Shown here in pieces: positions 1-8,735 of a stretch of DNA of 64,000 nt. Source of the stretch: Polyangiaceae bacterium (GTDB lineage Bacteria > Myxococcota_A > Polyangia > Polyangiales > Polyangiaceae); the NCBI GenBank assembly GCA_041389725.1, contig JAWKRG010000005.1:372001-436000 (forward strand). The letters run 5' to 3'. Each line of letters begins with the position of its first letter. Positions within the stretch are counted from its first letter, which is position 1. Both the position numbers and the translations under genes were made by a program. Under the pieces are notes generated by a model. It worked only from the letters and a program-made list of their open reading frames with translations, was not told the origin of the DNA and made no database searches.

Positions 1-706
1 ACAGCGAGTGCAGGCGTTCCCAATGTCGCTCGGACGCCGCTCGATCGTAGTTCTGATGTCCGGGCGGCGCGAAGCCGTGGTGGTGGCCGCGATAGCGCTC
101 GATGCGATGCCGGACGTCGGCCTTGCGCAGCACTTCATGAATCGTCTTCAAGTCCGAGTCGGGTGCCGTGGGGTCGTCGTCCGCCCAGGCGAAGTAGAGT
201 TCTGCCGTGATGTCACTCACGTTGAGGTGCGTGGAATCCGGCTTGTCCGTGACGAACCAGGCGCCGTGGATAGACGCCGCCGCCTTGACCACGTCGGGCA
301 TGGCGTTGGCGACCGCGACGGCGAATGGGCCACTCATGCAGTAGCCCACGACGCCGACCTTGTCGGTCTGCGCGTACTTGCTCTGCTCCGCGTCGGCCAC
401 CAGCGTCTTCGCGTCGCTCACGATTCGCGCCTTGGTCAAGCTGGCCATCAGCTCCTTGCGTCGATGCATGTCCTCGTCGCTGGCACCGAACTCGCGGAAA
501 GGCTCGTCGCGATAATAGAGATACGGCAACATCACGTAGTACCCCGCCGATGCCAGGCGCGACGCCATGTCGATGAGCGCGGGGCGAATGCTGGGCGCGT
601 CCATCAGGTACAGGACCATCGGAAATGGACCGCCTTCGTCAGGATGCAGAATGTAGGTCGGCATCACGCCGTCGGGGGTCTGGATATCGATGCGCTCCTC
701 GATCAT
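1..706 (-). CDS. Dienelactone hydrolase family protein (3' end outside window)
   Basis: The frame begins at ATG 706 and is still open at the window edge, so the C-terminus is missing; about 235 residues are visible. It reads as a dienelactone hydrolase-family alpha/beta hydrolase. Members cleave ester or lactone bonds with a Cys-Asp-His triad. The likely nucleophile is Cys123 in GYCMSG, with an Asp in WADDD and a His in GHHHGF nearer the end, in the family order. The family is usually 230-260 residues, so little is lost. There is no signal peptide, so it is probably cytoplasmic. It lies 55 bp downstream of the 762-2642 gene on the same strand and could be co-transcribed. The substrate cannot be inferred. 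The frame is too open-ended to be recovered as a closed reading frame, but the motif set makes the family assignment firm. Confidence 0.88.
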   Translation of the reverse strand, partial: MIEERIDIQTPDGVMPTYILHPDEGGPFPMVLYLMDAPSIRPALIDMASRLASAGYYVMLPYLYYRDEPFREFGASDEDMHRRKELMASLTKARIVSDAKTLVADAEQSKYAQTDKVGVVGYCMSGPFAVAVANAMPDVVKAAASIHGAWFVTDKPDSTHLNVSDITAELYFAWADDDPTAPDSDLKTIHEVLRKADVRHRIERYRGHHHGFAPPGHQNYDRAASERHWERLHSL

Positions 707-761
707 GCGCAAACGGTAGCGCCGCCGCGCGCAACCCACAACGCCCGTATGCAGCACAGAC

Positions 762-2642
762 TCAGCCGCCACTCCGTTGGCGGATCACCTTGCCGACTTC
801 GCGCAAGCGCCGGATCGTCGGGCTCTGCTTCTGATACTTGCCCCAGAAGAACCAGTCGCCGCCGCCGTAGTTGGTCAGTCGCGAATAGACCTGATCCGCC
901 TCCGCCAACGCTGCGCGCGCGTTCGGGTCCGCCGGGTTGGCCTCGAGCCAGCGCGTGTACGCTTCCAACGCCAGCCAGCGCTCGGTGCTGCGTGTCAGCG
1001 CCGCCTGGATTTGGCGCGCCTCCTTGGACCCCTTGGGTAGCGACTCCCAGTGCGAAGAGATCCCACGATAAAAGGACGACTCTTCACCGAAGAACAGCTG
1101 TCCGCTGTTGGACTCGAAGAAGCGCGCGAGCTCCAGCCACTTTCCCTGCTGCGCCAAAGTGCCGGCCTTCCTGAGCAGGCCCGCGCGATTCGGGTCGACG
1201 CGATCCATCAGGCGAGCGGCCTGTCGCCACTTGTCCTGGCGAGCGAGGCGCGTGGCAAGCTCGATGCGCGCGTCCAGGGCCAGCTCGGCGTCTTTGGACT
1301 TCACGAGCCGCTCGAGGCCTGGCGTCGACACGCGTGCCCTCACCAGATAGCGACGCACTTCTCCAGAGATCCCTTTGACCTGGGCAGCCTGCTCGAGCTT
1401 GCCGTTGGAAAGGTGCGCCTTCACGAGGAGCTGTGCCTGCATCGCGTCGGAGGGGATCTTCTCGAGTTGGCTGCGAGCAAGGTCAGGCTTGCCCGCGCGC
1501 ATCCAAGCCACGGCCGTGAGCTTGGCAGCCAAGGGGCTGATGGTCCGCGCGTCCCTCGGCAGTTGCGCTTGCATGCCGCCATGCCTCGCGCTCCAGGCCA
1601 ACAAGCGCTCCTTCAAGTTGCGCCGGTTCGGTGCGCGCGCGGCAAGCTGCCACCACTTCTGCCAGCGCGCAGTCGTCACCGTGGCGTCATTCGCCAGCGC
1701 TGCTACGAGCAGGGGCTCCGTGATCGCGTCGACCTGGGTCGCTGTCGGCTCCACGCCTTGCACGCGCAGGTACCGCATTTCGTACACGACGCGGCCGAGG
1801 TGGCGCGGGTAGACGTCGATCAGCGCCTGCCAGGCGCCCGCGGCGTCGCCCTGCAAGTAGGCGACGCGAAGCTCGGAAAGCCGCGCCAGATCCACTAGGG
1901 GATGCTTGGGATGGGCCGCTCGCCAGCGAACGAAAGCGTCGCGCAGGCTCTTGAAGGTCGCCGCCGGCACCTGCTGCTGAATCGCCCGGCGATAGCCATT
2001 CGGGATCTTCGTGCGCACGTCGCGCATCGCAGCCCAAAGGGAGAGCGACGCTTCGCGCGGATGAGTGCGCGTGAAAGCGACGGGCTTGCCATTCGGGCCC
2101 GGCTCTGCGCTTCGCGCATCCACGGCCTTCTTGAGAGACGCGGGCAGTGGCGCGCCTGTCTGGTTCTGAAAGAAGTCGCGCCGTTGATTTCGGGAAGCCG
2201 CCTTCAGCGCGGGACCCAGTTCGACCAACTCTACCGCGCGCCAGAGCGCCGCCGAATGCTCGGTGGCGAGGGGCGCCGGCATGTCCAAGACTGCGTCGAT
2301 GACGCGACGAGCTTCGCGATCGATCGCGCCGAGGTCGTCTCGGCTGATCGCGTCGTCCAGACCCGCCTGCGATGGCGCCGGCGCATGATCGAGGGTCTCG
2401 TGGGTCAGCTTCCACGCCAGCGGAGCTTGCGCGCGAAACGGGTAGAGAAAACGCAACTCCGGGATCTTCGCGTTGGCCCACTCCGCCCACTCGGGGTCGG
2501 GCATCGTCAGCGCCCAAAAGTTGGAGTTGAGGGACTCGAGGGCGCCGAAGTTGCCGTAGTCCGGTCCACCACAGGCATCAACGTCGCGAGGCGTGTTCAG
2601 CCCTGCCACGAGCAACAACGCCAGAGACAAGAGTCGCTTCAC
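762..2642 (-). CDS. Exported helical-repeat (TPR-like) protein, function unknown
   Basis: 626 residues starting at GTG 2642. The N-terminus MKRLLSLALLLVAG is a signal peptide, probably cleaved after VDA just before CGGPDYGN. That Cys lacks a lipobox leucine at -3, so I do not call a lipoprotein. The mature part is Ala/Arg/Leu-rich and helical, with repeated stretches around residues 350-560 that resemble TPR/SEL1-type solenoids (for example ATRLARQDKWRQAARLMD). No catalytic motif is visible. The start overlaps the stop of the upstream gene by four bases (GTGA), which points to translational coupling with the DUF3142-like membrane protein. A joint envelope role is inferred from that only. Confidence 0.85.
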   Translation of the reverse strand: MKRLLSLALLLVAGLNTPRDVDACGGPDYGNFGALESLNSNFWALTMPDPEWAEWANAKIPELRFLYPFRAQAPLAWKLTHETLDHAPAPSQAGLDDAISRDDLGAIDREARRVIDAVLDMPAPLATEHSAALWRAVELVELGPALKAASRNQRRDFFQNQTGAPLPASLKKAVDARSAEPGPNGKPVAFTRTHPREASLSLWAAMRDVRTKIPNGYRRAIQQQVPAATFKSLRDAFVRWRAAHPKHPLVDLARLSELRVAYLQGDAAGAWQALIDVYPRHLGRVVYEMRYLRVQGVEPTATQVDAITEPLLVAALANDATVTTARWQKWWQLAARAPNRRNLKERLLAWSARHGGMQAQLPRDARTISPLAAKLTAVAWMRAGKPDLARSQLEKIPSDAMQAQLLVKAHLSNGKLEQAAQVKGISGEVRRYLVRARVSTPGLERLVKSKDAELALDARIELATRLARQDKWRQAARLMDRVDPNRAGLLRKAGTLAQQGKWLELARFFESNSGQLFFGEESSFYRGISSHWESLPKGSKEARQIQAALTRSTERWLALEAYTRWLEANPADPNARAALAEADQVYSRLTNYGGGDWFFWGKYQKQSPTIRRLREVGKVIRQRSGG

Positions 2643-3538
2643 GATTCCGGTTCCTCCAAGAGCGCCGCGACGGTCAGCGCCGAAGCCGCAGCGGGAAACA
2701 CCATTCGCCCACGCATGCCCGGCAGTACGTCGAAGGCGTGCGCTGCCCGCGCCCAGCAGCCGTGCTCCGTCGACACGCGCTTGCCTCGCCGTCGTTCGAA
2801 GGCGCCCACGCCCACACGAAAAGGAAGTGCGTGCCGCCGCAACTGCGCGCCGAGCTCTGCCGCTTTGCCCCGCGAACAGGGCAAGCCCGTGTCGAACAGC
2901 TGAATCACGTGTCCGGCTACCGCGCCGCGCAGTCGCTCGCCGTAGTGCGGATCACGGAGGTGCGCAGGAATGCTCGTGACCCAGATCGAAACGTCGACGC
3001 GCGTCGCCACCTGCCGCACGAGCGCCGCCCACTCCGGCAAGCGCCGCACTGGCGCGTCGTAGTCCAGCTGCAACTCCGTCACCGTTACCCCGGTGGCGCG
3101 CGCTTCGGCGACTACGCGGAGGAGTTCGGCGATCACGCGCTCCGTCGGTGGCGCCGCTTCCCACACGCGGTGAAAAGAGTCGTCGAAGCGCACGACCAAC
3201 GCGACTTCGCGCGGGCCTGCTACCGCGGGCGACAGCGCGCGATGGGCGACGAGATCGTCCTTCATCGTCGCCACGTGCACCGCGAGAACGAGCGCAGGCC
3301 GATCCTTTGCCAACTCCTCGAAGCTCCGCGCATCGGTGCGCGTCCAGATCCATTGACCGTCGCGCCGCGGGCCCGAACTCACTTCGGCCGTCGAGTCCGA
3401 ATCGCCGCCCCAATACGAAGCCGCACCTGCAATCGCCAACAGCACCGCCGCGGCCGGCAGCCACAGCCGCAGAGTCGTCGCTTTCACTCCGCTGGAACGC
3501 GCAGTCTCGCTCGCTTTCTTCCCGCGCACGGCCGGCAT
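2639..3538 (-). CDS. DUF3142-like membrane-anchored protein
   Basis: About 299 residues from ATG 3538; ATG 3559 and GTG 3598 are possible in-frame alternatives and no clear Shine-Dalgarno decides. A basic stretch of about 25 residues precedes one membrane segment (LWLPAAAVLLAIAGAAS), followed by a periplasmic domain. The domain has WIWTRTDARSF, a conserved-looking ELQLDYDAPVRRLPEW and SIWVTSIPAHL, which resemble DUF3142 proteins; that match is from memory and moderate. Its stop overlaps the GTG of the 762-2642 gene by four bases, so the two probably form an operon and may form one envelope complex. The biochemical role is unknown. Confidence 0.75.
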   Translation of the reverse strand: MPAVRGKKASETARSSGVKATTLRLWLPAAAVLLAIAGAASYWGGDSDSTAEVSSGPRRDGQWIWTRTDARSFEELAKDRPALVLAVHVATMKDDLVAHRALSPAVAGPREVALVVRFDDSFHRVWEAAPPTERVIAELLRVVAEARATGVTVTELQLDYDAPVRRLPEWAALVRQVATRVDVSIWVTSIPAHLRDPHYGERLRGAVAGHVIQLFDTGLPCSRGKAAELGAQLRRHALPFRVGVGAFERRRGKRVSTEHGCWARAAHAFDVLPGMRGRMVFPAAASALTVAALLEEPES

Positions 3539-3655
3539 GGGCCGGGAAGCTACGTACATCGCTGGTTTGGGGTCTAGGGCGGTGCGGTGCGCGGGCACTA
3601 ATCACCCAAAGTCCGTCGCCGGACGCGGAGTACGTCGCCGTCTCGGGGTTCGGCG

Positions 3656-4504
3656 TCAGCCCACGACGCGAAACTTGGCGACCCCGAGCACGTGCTGGGC
3701 CGAGGCGTCCAACACGTGGATCTCGAAGTCGCCGCGTTTGGTGATGTTCCAGGTCTTGCTGAAGAGGTTATTCGTTGGATTGACAGCTGACGTCTTGGCC
3801 GTCATCAGCTCCGGCGCCCCCGTCGTAGTGAAGAGCAGGCGAACCAAGAGTGCGTCGATTCCGAACTCGCCCTCGATGGCCTTCAAGGTCATGGTCACGG
3901 GGCCGGGAGGGATGATGCGGGTCTCCTTGGTGATGACCGTGGTTTCGTCGCTCTCACCCTGACCCACGCGCATCTGCCAGTGGCGCTGGAGCACGAAGCG
4001 CACGTTGTTCGGCAAAGCGCCCTCTTGCACGCCCTCCTGCACTCGCAGGACGCGCCCGCAGAAGCCACACTTGGCGGCTCCAGCATCCAGGGGCGCGCCG
4101 CAGTTCTCGCAGGTAGGCGGCTTGTCGGGCGTGCCCGTAGTGGCGCGCCAACGAGCAATGGCAGCGTCCACCTTCACCGGGTCTACCCAACCGCCGCCAG
4201 CGAGCAGGCTGTCGAAGTGCGAGAATGAGCCGAGCAAGTAGCACACCGCGTAGGCTCGCGTCTCGACGCTGGGCGACGACAAAGCGTCCCGCATCAACAA
4301 CTCGATCCGCTCGGACTTCTGATCCATCAGCAGGGCTGCGTAGAGATCTTTCGCGTCCCAAGGCAGAGAGGCGCGCCAAGTGTCGAGGATCGCGTCCAGG
4401 TGTTCGCCGCGCACCACGCCCCGCAGGGACTCGATCGCCTCGGCGTCGCGTTCGTCGATGGCAGCCAAGCAGCGCTTGACGGGGTCGGAGCTCATCCTGC
4501 CCAT
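3656..4504 (-). CDS. Zinc-ribbon protein, function unknown
   Basis: 282 residues. An N-terminal helical half (residues 1-120) contains a HEAT-like stretch, SSPSVETRAYAVCYLLGSF. A zinc ribbon follows near residue 130: CENCGAP and CGFCGRVL supply four Cys in the usual C-x2-C ... C-x2-C spacing. The C-terminal half is beta-rich (WQMRVGQGESDETTVITKE). There is no signal peptide or membrane segment, so it is probably cytoplasmic. The start may be nine bases downstream at the second ATG (MSSDPVKR). I do not recognise a family beyond the zinc ribbon. Confidence 0.8.
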   Translation of the reverse strand: MGRMSSDPVKRCLAAIDERDAEAIESLRGVVRGEHLDAILDTWRASLPWDAKDLYAALLMDQKSERIELLMRDALSSPSVETRAYAVCYLLGSFSHFDSLLAGGGWVDPVKVDAAIARWRATTGTPDKPPTCENCGAPLDAGAAKCGFCGRVLRVQEGVQEGALPNNVRFVLQRHWQMRVGQGESDETTVITKETRIIPPGPVTMTLKAIEGEFGIDALLVRLLFTTTGAPELMTAKTSAVNPTNNLFSKTWNITKRGDFEIHVLDASAQHVLGVAKFRVVG

Positions 4505-4587
4505 CCTGCTCGCGCCGCCGCCAGGTCACAAGAAGCTGAGCCGAGAATGCGCGAGCGGGCTCGATGTGCCGCAAGACCGCCAAGCGC

Positions 4588-5370
4588 CTACTTCTTGCGT
4601 CGCTTCTGCGGGGATGGCGCACGTTTTGGTGACGCAGTCTTTCGCTTTGGGGGCGCGGCCTTTCGCTTTGGGGGCGCGGCCTTTCGCTTCGCTGACGCGG
4701 TGTTTCGTTTTGGTTGCGCAGTTTTTCGCTTCGGTTCGCCGAAAAGCTGCGCGCTCGCTCCGACCTGGGATGCACGCTGAACCTGGCGAAGGCGGGCCAA
4801 GATCGTGTCCAGCGTGCGAACGACGCCATCGTCCTCGACTAGATCGGCGAGCGCGGCCAACCGAGTTCGGATCCTGCCCACGTCGAGGTCCGGGTGCAGC
4901 ACGAGGAGTGAAGCCGCATCCTCCACATCCTTGGGTCGGCTCGCGATCAACTTGAAGATCACGAGATCTTCGGCGGCTGCGACCGGCAACCGCACGTCAC
5001 CGATTCGTTCAAAAGTGCGCGAGCGGAGCGCCTCCAACTCGAAACCAGACCACGCGAGGGAGACGTCTAGGTCGATGCCGCTCGGAGTGTGACGCACGAG
5101 CAGAATCAGGTTCTCCTGCGCAAACCGAAGGGAATCCGCGATCCGCGGAAGGATTGCGTGCCTGTGGAAGGTATCGAGCAGGGCTTTGCCCCGAACCTGG
5201 TCGCCCTGCACGGCGGCGTCGATGTCGAAGGTCAGACGCTGTACGCCGCGAGCGATCAAAGCGATTCCGCCGATGATCATCCAATTCGCCTTGGACTCAT
5301 CGAGGGCTGCCGCCAGGGCAGCGAGCGCTGACTCCAGCGAGCCCTCAGCCTTTGCGTGCCGCTTTCGCAC
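4588..5370 (-). CDS. AbiEii/MNT-like nucleotidyltransferase with Lys/Arg-rich repeat tail
   Basis: 260 residues from GTG 5370, preceded by TTGGAAAGC as a ribosome site. The catalytic fold reads WMIIGGIALIARG...RLTFDIDAAV: the GG motif and the DID acidic pair typical of DNA polymerase beta-like nucleotidyltransferases of the AbiEii/MNT group. A further motif, EDLVIFKLIASRPKDVEDA, matches the conserved K..D segment of that group. The last 49 residues are a basic tail built of 7-residue units (PKRKTAQ, PKRNTAS, AKRKAAP and so on) ending QKRRKK. The start lies inside the 3' end of the small upstream gene (5345-5584), as in a toxin-antitoxin pair. Toxin activity is inference. A longer in-frame start exists upstream, but its extension is low-complexity and overlaps the whole partner, so I rejected it. 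Confidence 0.8.
   Translation of the reverse strand: MRKRHAKAEGSLESALAALAAALDESKANWMIIGGIALIARGVQRLTFDIDAAVQGDQVRGKALLDTFHRHAILPRIADSLRFAQENLILLVRHTPSGIDLDVSLAWSGFELEALRSRTFERIGDVRLPVAAAEDLVIFKLIASRPKDVEDAASLLVLHPDLDVGRIRTRLAALADLVEDDGVVRTLDTILARLRQVQRASQVGASAQLFGEPKRKTAQPKRNTASAKRKAAPPKRKAAPPKRKTASPKRAPSPQKRRKK
4609..4734. repeat. 21-bp in-frame tandem repeat, about six units
   Basis: Six degenerate 21-bp units encode the heptads PKRKTAQ, PKRNTAS, AKRKAAP, PKRKAAP, PKRKTAS and PKRAPSP at the C-terminus of the nucleotidyltransferase. On the plus strand the near-identical core is TTTCGCTTTGGGGGCGCGGC. The region is prone to copy-number change, which would leave the frame intact. Confidence 0.85.
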
Positions 5371-5584
5371 GCTTTCCAATGCGCGCCCAGCGGCGACGCA
5401 CCTCCGCTTCCGCTCGTGCCGCCACCTCGTCCCGCGGCGCAGGCCAAACCCCCATCCTTGCGAGCGAATCCAAGGTGGAGAGCAGTACGCGAATGGCAAG
5501 CTCGGGTTGCGGACCGCGCTCCGCAACGATTTGGAGCTGACGCTCCGCCGCGCGCTCATGCCCCCGTCGGCGCCGCGCCAGCAT
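5345..5584 (-). CDS. Small basic protein paired with nucleotidyltransferase
   Basis: 79 residues from ATG 5584, with CACGAGG five to seven bases upstream; an in-frame GTG at 5602 would add six residues. The protein is Arg/Ala/Glu-rich and helical (MLARRRRGHERAAERQLQIV), ending RRRWARIGKRAKAARKG. No known domain is recognised; it does not look like the winged-helix AbiEi antitoxin. Its last 26 bases overlap the start of the nucleotidyltransferase gene, which implies coupled translation. The layout of a small first gene overlapping a nucleotidyltransferase suggests an antitoxin or targeting partner, by inference only. Confidence 0.7.
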   Translation of the reverse strand: MLARRRRGHERAAERQLQIVAERGPQPELAIRVLLSTLDSLARMGVWPAPRDEVAARAEAEVRRRWARIGKRAKAARKG

Positions 5585-5653
5585 TCGTGCCTCGTGCTCC
5601 ACGCCGTCAAGATAGCGTGGCAGCCTTGGAGCAACAACACTTGATCGCGCACG

Positions 5654-6580
5654 TCAGGAGACCCGGCCAGTTGCCGCCTCATGAAGTTCGCGCGCTAGGC
5701 GTGCAACGCGCTCCGTCGCTTCCACTCGAGCGAGCTCGCGTGCGGGCAGCGACGCCTCGCCGTTGCGGGCGCCCCAGATCGCGCCTGCCATGGCGCCGAT
5801 GGTGTCGACGTCACCCCGGCACGCCGCGATGAACGCGAGCATGTCCATGAAAGGGTCGTCAATGAACCTGAGAGCCACGTAGATGGCAGTGACGCAGGAT
5901 TCGGCCGCCGCGATCCCATTGCCGAGCTGCGTCCTCACTTCCTCGTGAGGGGGGTGCTGCCCGCTGATCCACGCGGCGGCAAGCGACAGCCGTTGGCGCA
6001 TCGGCTCGTGTCGTGCGTGTGCTTCCAGTCGTGCCAAGAGCTCCTCAGGGGTCGCGTCGGAAAGTGCCAACGCAGTCGCCAATGCGACCAGCACCGCACC
6101 CTCCTGGCCCAAGGGGTGCGCGTGCGTGATGCTCGCAGACCTGCGGGCGCATTGCGGGATCGCGTCCAACTGCGATGCGTAGAAGAGACCGATGACCGGA
6201 GCGCGCATGGCGCCGCCATTGCCGAAGGAACCCTCGCGGAAAACACGAGTGTTGGCCTCGCGCCAGTCCACGCCGCGCCGAATGAGCTTCAGGACTCGCG
6301 CTGCACCCGGGCCGTATCCTCGCGACCAGCGATAGCCCTGCGCGAAACGGCGGGCGATGTCGTCCTCCACGATCGAGCCACTGCTGAGTAGCGACTCACA
6401 GAGATCGAGACTCATCTGCGTGTCGTCGGTCCAGCGTAACCGCCCGTCACGAGTTCGGCCGATCACACGCCACAGGCCGCGCTCCAACGGACCGCCCTCG
6501 AAGGGCGCGCCCAGGGCGTCTCCCATAGCCAGGCCGAGAAGGCATCCCGTGAAGGCCTGTTCGGAAGGGCGCTCTTGCAC
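5654..6580 (-). CDS. ADP-ribosylglycohydrolase family protein
   Basis: 308 residues from GTG 6580. The family (DraG/ARH) removes ADP-ribose from modified arginine or other residues, using two metal ions. Metal-site motifs are all present: GLAMGDALGAPFE near residue 15, WTDDTQMS near 50, and GDVDTIGAMAGAIWGAR near 265. The length fits the family (280-350). There is no signal peptide, so it is cytoplasmic. It stands 70 bp upstream of the nucleotidyltransferase pair on the same strand, and a link between an ADP-ribose eraser and a nucleotidyltransferase that might modify targets is possible but unsupported. No ADP-ribosyltransferase partner is visible in the window. Confidence 0.92.
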   Translation of the reverse strand: MQERPSEQAFTGCLLGLAMGDALGAPFEGGPLERGLWRVIGRTRDGRLRWTDDTQMSLDLCESLLSSGSIVEDDIARRFAQGYRWSRGYGPGAARVLKLIRRGVDWREANTRVFREGSFGNGGAMRAPVIGLFYASQLDAIPQCARRSASITHAHPLGQEGAVLVALATALALSDATPEELLARLEAHARHEPMRQRLSLAAAWISGQHPPHEEVRTQLGNGIAAAESCVTAIYVALRFIDDPFMDMLAFIAACRGDVDTIGAMAGAIWGARNGEASLPARELARVEATERVARLARELHEAATGRVS

Positions 6581-6643
6581 GCGCTTGGAACGCCAAGCTG
6601 CGCTCTCGCATTCCCTCGTCGGGCCCGCCGCGCGGCGGGTGGG

Positions 6644-8638
6644 TCACTGGGAGAAGTCGCAGTCGCCTTTGGGGGTGGCGGCGCAGCCGCTTGGTACCAC
6701 GATGCGCGGCGCACCCTGTAGCGCCGTGTCCAGGAAGGTGGCGATCTGTTCGCGCGCGGCGGCTCCGGCCGGCGTGTTCCGCGCCGCGAAACCGTGGATG
6801 TCCAACGCGTCCGTGTCCGAGACCTTGAACTGCGTGATCCCGTTGCGGCCCTTGGCCTCGTCGACTTGCTCCAGCCCCGCGATGGGAACCAGCAGCGGGC
6901 GCACCTGCGCCGCTTCGATGCCCAGTGCCAGACGCTCGGTCACGACGTTCGGTGCGACGGGATCGCCAATGCTCTCCTGCACGAGAAAGACGGGTGGAGT
7001 CCCCTCGCGCAACGGTACCCAGGCCGCGCCATCTGCCGCATCCCAGATTCCCTGGGTGTGAAGCAGTGCGAGCATCAGATCGACTTCGCTCTCGTAGCTG
7101 GTGCGCAGGAACGGGCTGAGAGTCTTGAAGGTCGTGCCCTCGAGCAGTTGCTGTGTCCACCCCGCACCGGACACGTTGAGCACGCCGTAGGCGACCGCCG
7201 GGTCCGCGCTAGCGTGGATCGCCTGCGCCGACCCACCGAGGGAGCCGCCCGTCACGAAGATCTTCGACGTGGATGGCTTGCGTCCTGCAGCGGGATTCGT
7301 CGTGCCTTCGAGAACCGGCTGCGCCAACAGCTCGCCCAGAGCGCCGCCCAGTGCCTTTTGAATCGCCGCCTCGTCCGCCAGCGCCTGAACCAGCAGAGAC
7401 GACGCCTTCTGCGAACCGCTGTACATCGCCCGTAGACCGAGCAGCGTTCCTGCCGACACGGTGTCGTGCCAACCCGTGAGCTGAATCGCGACCTTGGCGA
7501 GCCCAGCCGACGCGACTTCCGCGTCGAAGGTCGTATCCTGGAAGTTGCCGCCATTGCCGTGGGCGTACATCGCGACCGGGTAGTCGCCGCTGCCCTCGGG
7601 AACGACGATACGGAACGGAGCATCCCGCTTTCGAGATCCGATCGGCGTGCCGTCCTCGGCCAGCGACGGCGTGCCGTCCTCGGCGACGAAGGACGGCAGA
7701 TCCTTCAATCGCCCCTCTATGACGAGAGCGATCGGCGCAGTGCCGACAGTGACCGCGTCGATGACGACCGACGCAGTGCCGGAGTCGACCGCTTCCATCG
7801 TCTGCTCGCGCATGCCGCGCAGAAGCTGGGCGGGACCTTGGGCCGATCGAGTCGTGAAGTCCCACACGCGTACGACGTGTGCGACATCGACGCCGGCCTC
7901 GGCCAGCAGCGAACGCGTCGGCGCGTGATAGGCGCGCAATCGCTCTTCGGCATCGGTCCCGGGTTTACGTCGGCCCAAGGCGACTTGGGAGGCGCGCGAG
8001 GCGGTCGGTGCGTCGCCCTGCGTAGTGCGCAGGGAATCGAGCACGACCACGACGTAGTCCGCTGACGGCGCGAGCACTTGCTGCGGGAAGCCCACGACCA
8101 GGGAGTCACTGACGTTGCCAGTGCCGTCCAGCCGCACGCCGAGTCGCAGTGCCACGTCCTTGCCGTACTCGTCGGACCCGAGCTGCGCAGACAGCAGGCG
8201 TACGCTGGGGCCATCAGCGCCGTCGAGACTCAGTGGGTCGATCTCCGAATCGAAGCCAGCGACGACCGCCGTGGCGGTCGAGAACCCGTCGGCCGCGTTC
8301 AAGGCCAATACGTCGTCTTGAATGGGCAGCGACGCAGCGTCGACGGCAAGTCGCAGCCCCGTTGCGCTGTCCGGATCCTGCTTGGTGAAGGTGTTCGAGG
8401 GCCAGGGTAGAAGACAACGCGTCGGGTCGAGGTCGTCACAGCTGGCCGTCAATGGCGCGCGGTCACCAGGCGAGCGATCTGCGCGCCGAGGCGTTGAGCC
8501 TTCGCCATCACCACACGCCAGCAGCAGTGAAGCGCCGAGTACCGCCCAGGCAATCTGCACGACCGATCCGAATCTTGGCGAGGACGAGTGGGCACGCTTC
8601 GTCGAGTCGGCACGCTTCGTCGAGTTCGACCTTGTCAT
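6644..8638 (-). CDS. Alpha/beta-hydrolase-fold lipoprotein
   Basis: About 664 residues from ATG 8638. The unusual N-terminus carries two STKRA hexad repeats before a hydrophobic core and the lipobox LLLACG, so it is an outer-membrane or periplasmic lipoprotein. An N-terminal domain starts CDDLDPTRCLLPWPSNTF, a signature of large secreted lipase-like proteins of myxobacteria. The C-terminal part is an alpha/beta hydrolase: MYAHGNGGNFQDTTF resembles an oxyanion loop, FVTGGSLGGSAQ holds the nucleophile Ser, and DALDIHGF supplies a late His. The substrate is unknown; an esterase or lipase role is inferred from the fold. It is divergent from the 8736-9818 lipoprotein gene with 97 bp between the chosen starts. 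Confidence 0.82.
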   Translation of the reverse strand: MTRSNSTKRADSTKRAHSSSPRFGSVVQIAWAVLGASLLLACGDGEGSTPRRADRSPGDRAPLTASCDDLDPTRCLLPWPSNTFTKQDPDSATGLRLAVDAASLPIQDDVLALNAADGFSTATAVVAGFDSEIDPLSLDGADGPSVRLLSAQLGSDEYGKDVALRLGVRLDGTGNVSDSLVVGFPQQVLAPSADYVVVVLDSLRTTQGDAPTASRASQVALGRRKPGTDAEERLRAYHAPTRSLLAEAGVDVAHVVRVWDFTTRSAQGPAQLLRGMREQTMEAVDSGTASVVIDAVTVGTAPIALVIEGRLKDLPSFVAEDGTPSLAEDGTPIGSRKRDAPFRIVVPEGSGDYPVAMYAHGNGGNFQDTTFDAEVASAGLAKVAIQLTGWHDTVSAGTLLGLRAMYSGSQKASSLLVQALADEAAIQKALGGALGELLAQPVLEGTTNPAAGRKPSTSKIFVTGGSLGGSAQAIHASADPAVAYGVLNVSGAGWTQQLLEGTTFKTLSPFLRTSYESEVDLMLALLHTQGIWDAADGAAWVPLREGTPPVFLVQESIGDPVAPNVVTERLALGIEAAQVRPLLVPIAGLEQVDEAKGRNGITQFKVSDTDALDIHGFAARNTPAGAAAREQIATFLDTALQGAPRIVVPSGCAATPKGDCDFSQ
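8591..8625. repeat. 18-bp in-frame direct repeat
   Basis: Two exact 17-base copies (GGCACGCTTCGTCGAGT) with an 18-base period encode STKRAD and STKRAH ahead of the signal peptide of the hydrolase-fold lipoprotein. Confidence 0.85.
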
Positions 8639-8735
8639 GGCGCCGAATGTAGTGCCAATCACGCAGTTGGCGACCGCAATCCTCGCGCGCCCCCATGCTC
8701 CTGGCGCGCCACCACAACTGCGTCAGACTTGCGAA

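Noticed and set aside
8..1174. Long plus-strand open frame at the left edge
   Set aside because: It is antisense to the dienelactone hydrolase and the helical-repeat gene; Arg/His-rich, no domain, typical shadow in high-GC DNA.
1902..2903. Long plus-strand open frame
   Set aside because: Antisense to two coupled genes with clear signal peptide and membrane segment; composition is Arg-rich and domain-free.
4588..5682. 364-codon version of the tailed nucleotidyltransferase
   Set aside because: The extra N-terminal 104 codons are low in protein-like character and cover the whole small partner gene; GTG 5370 with its ribosome site is better.
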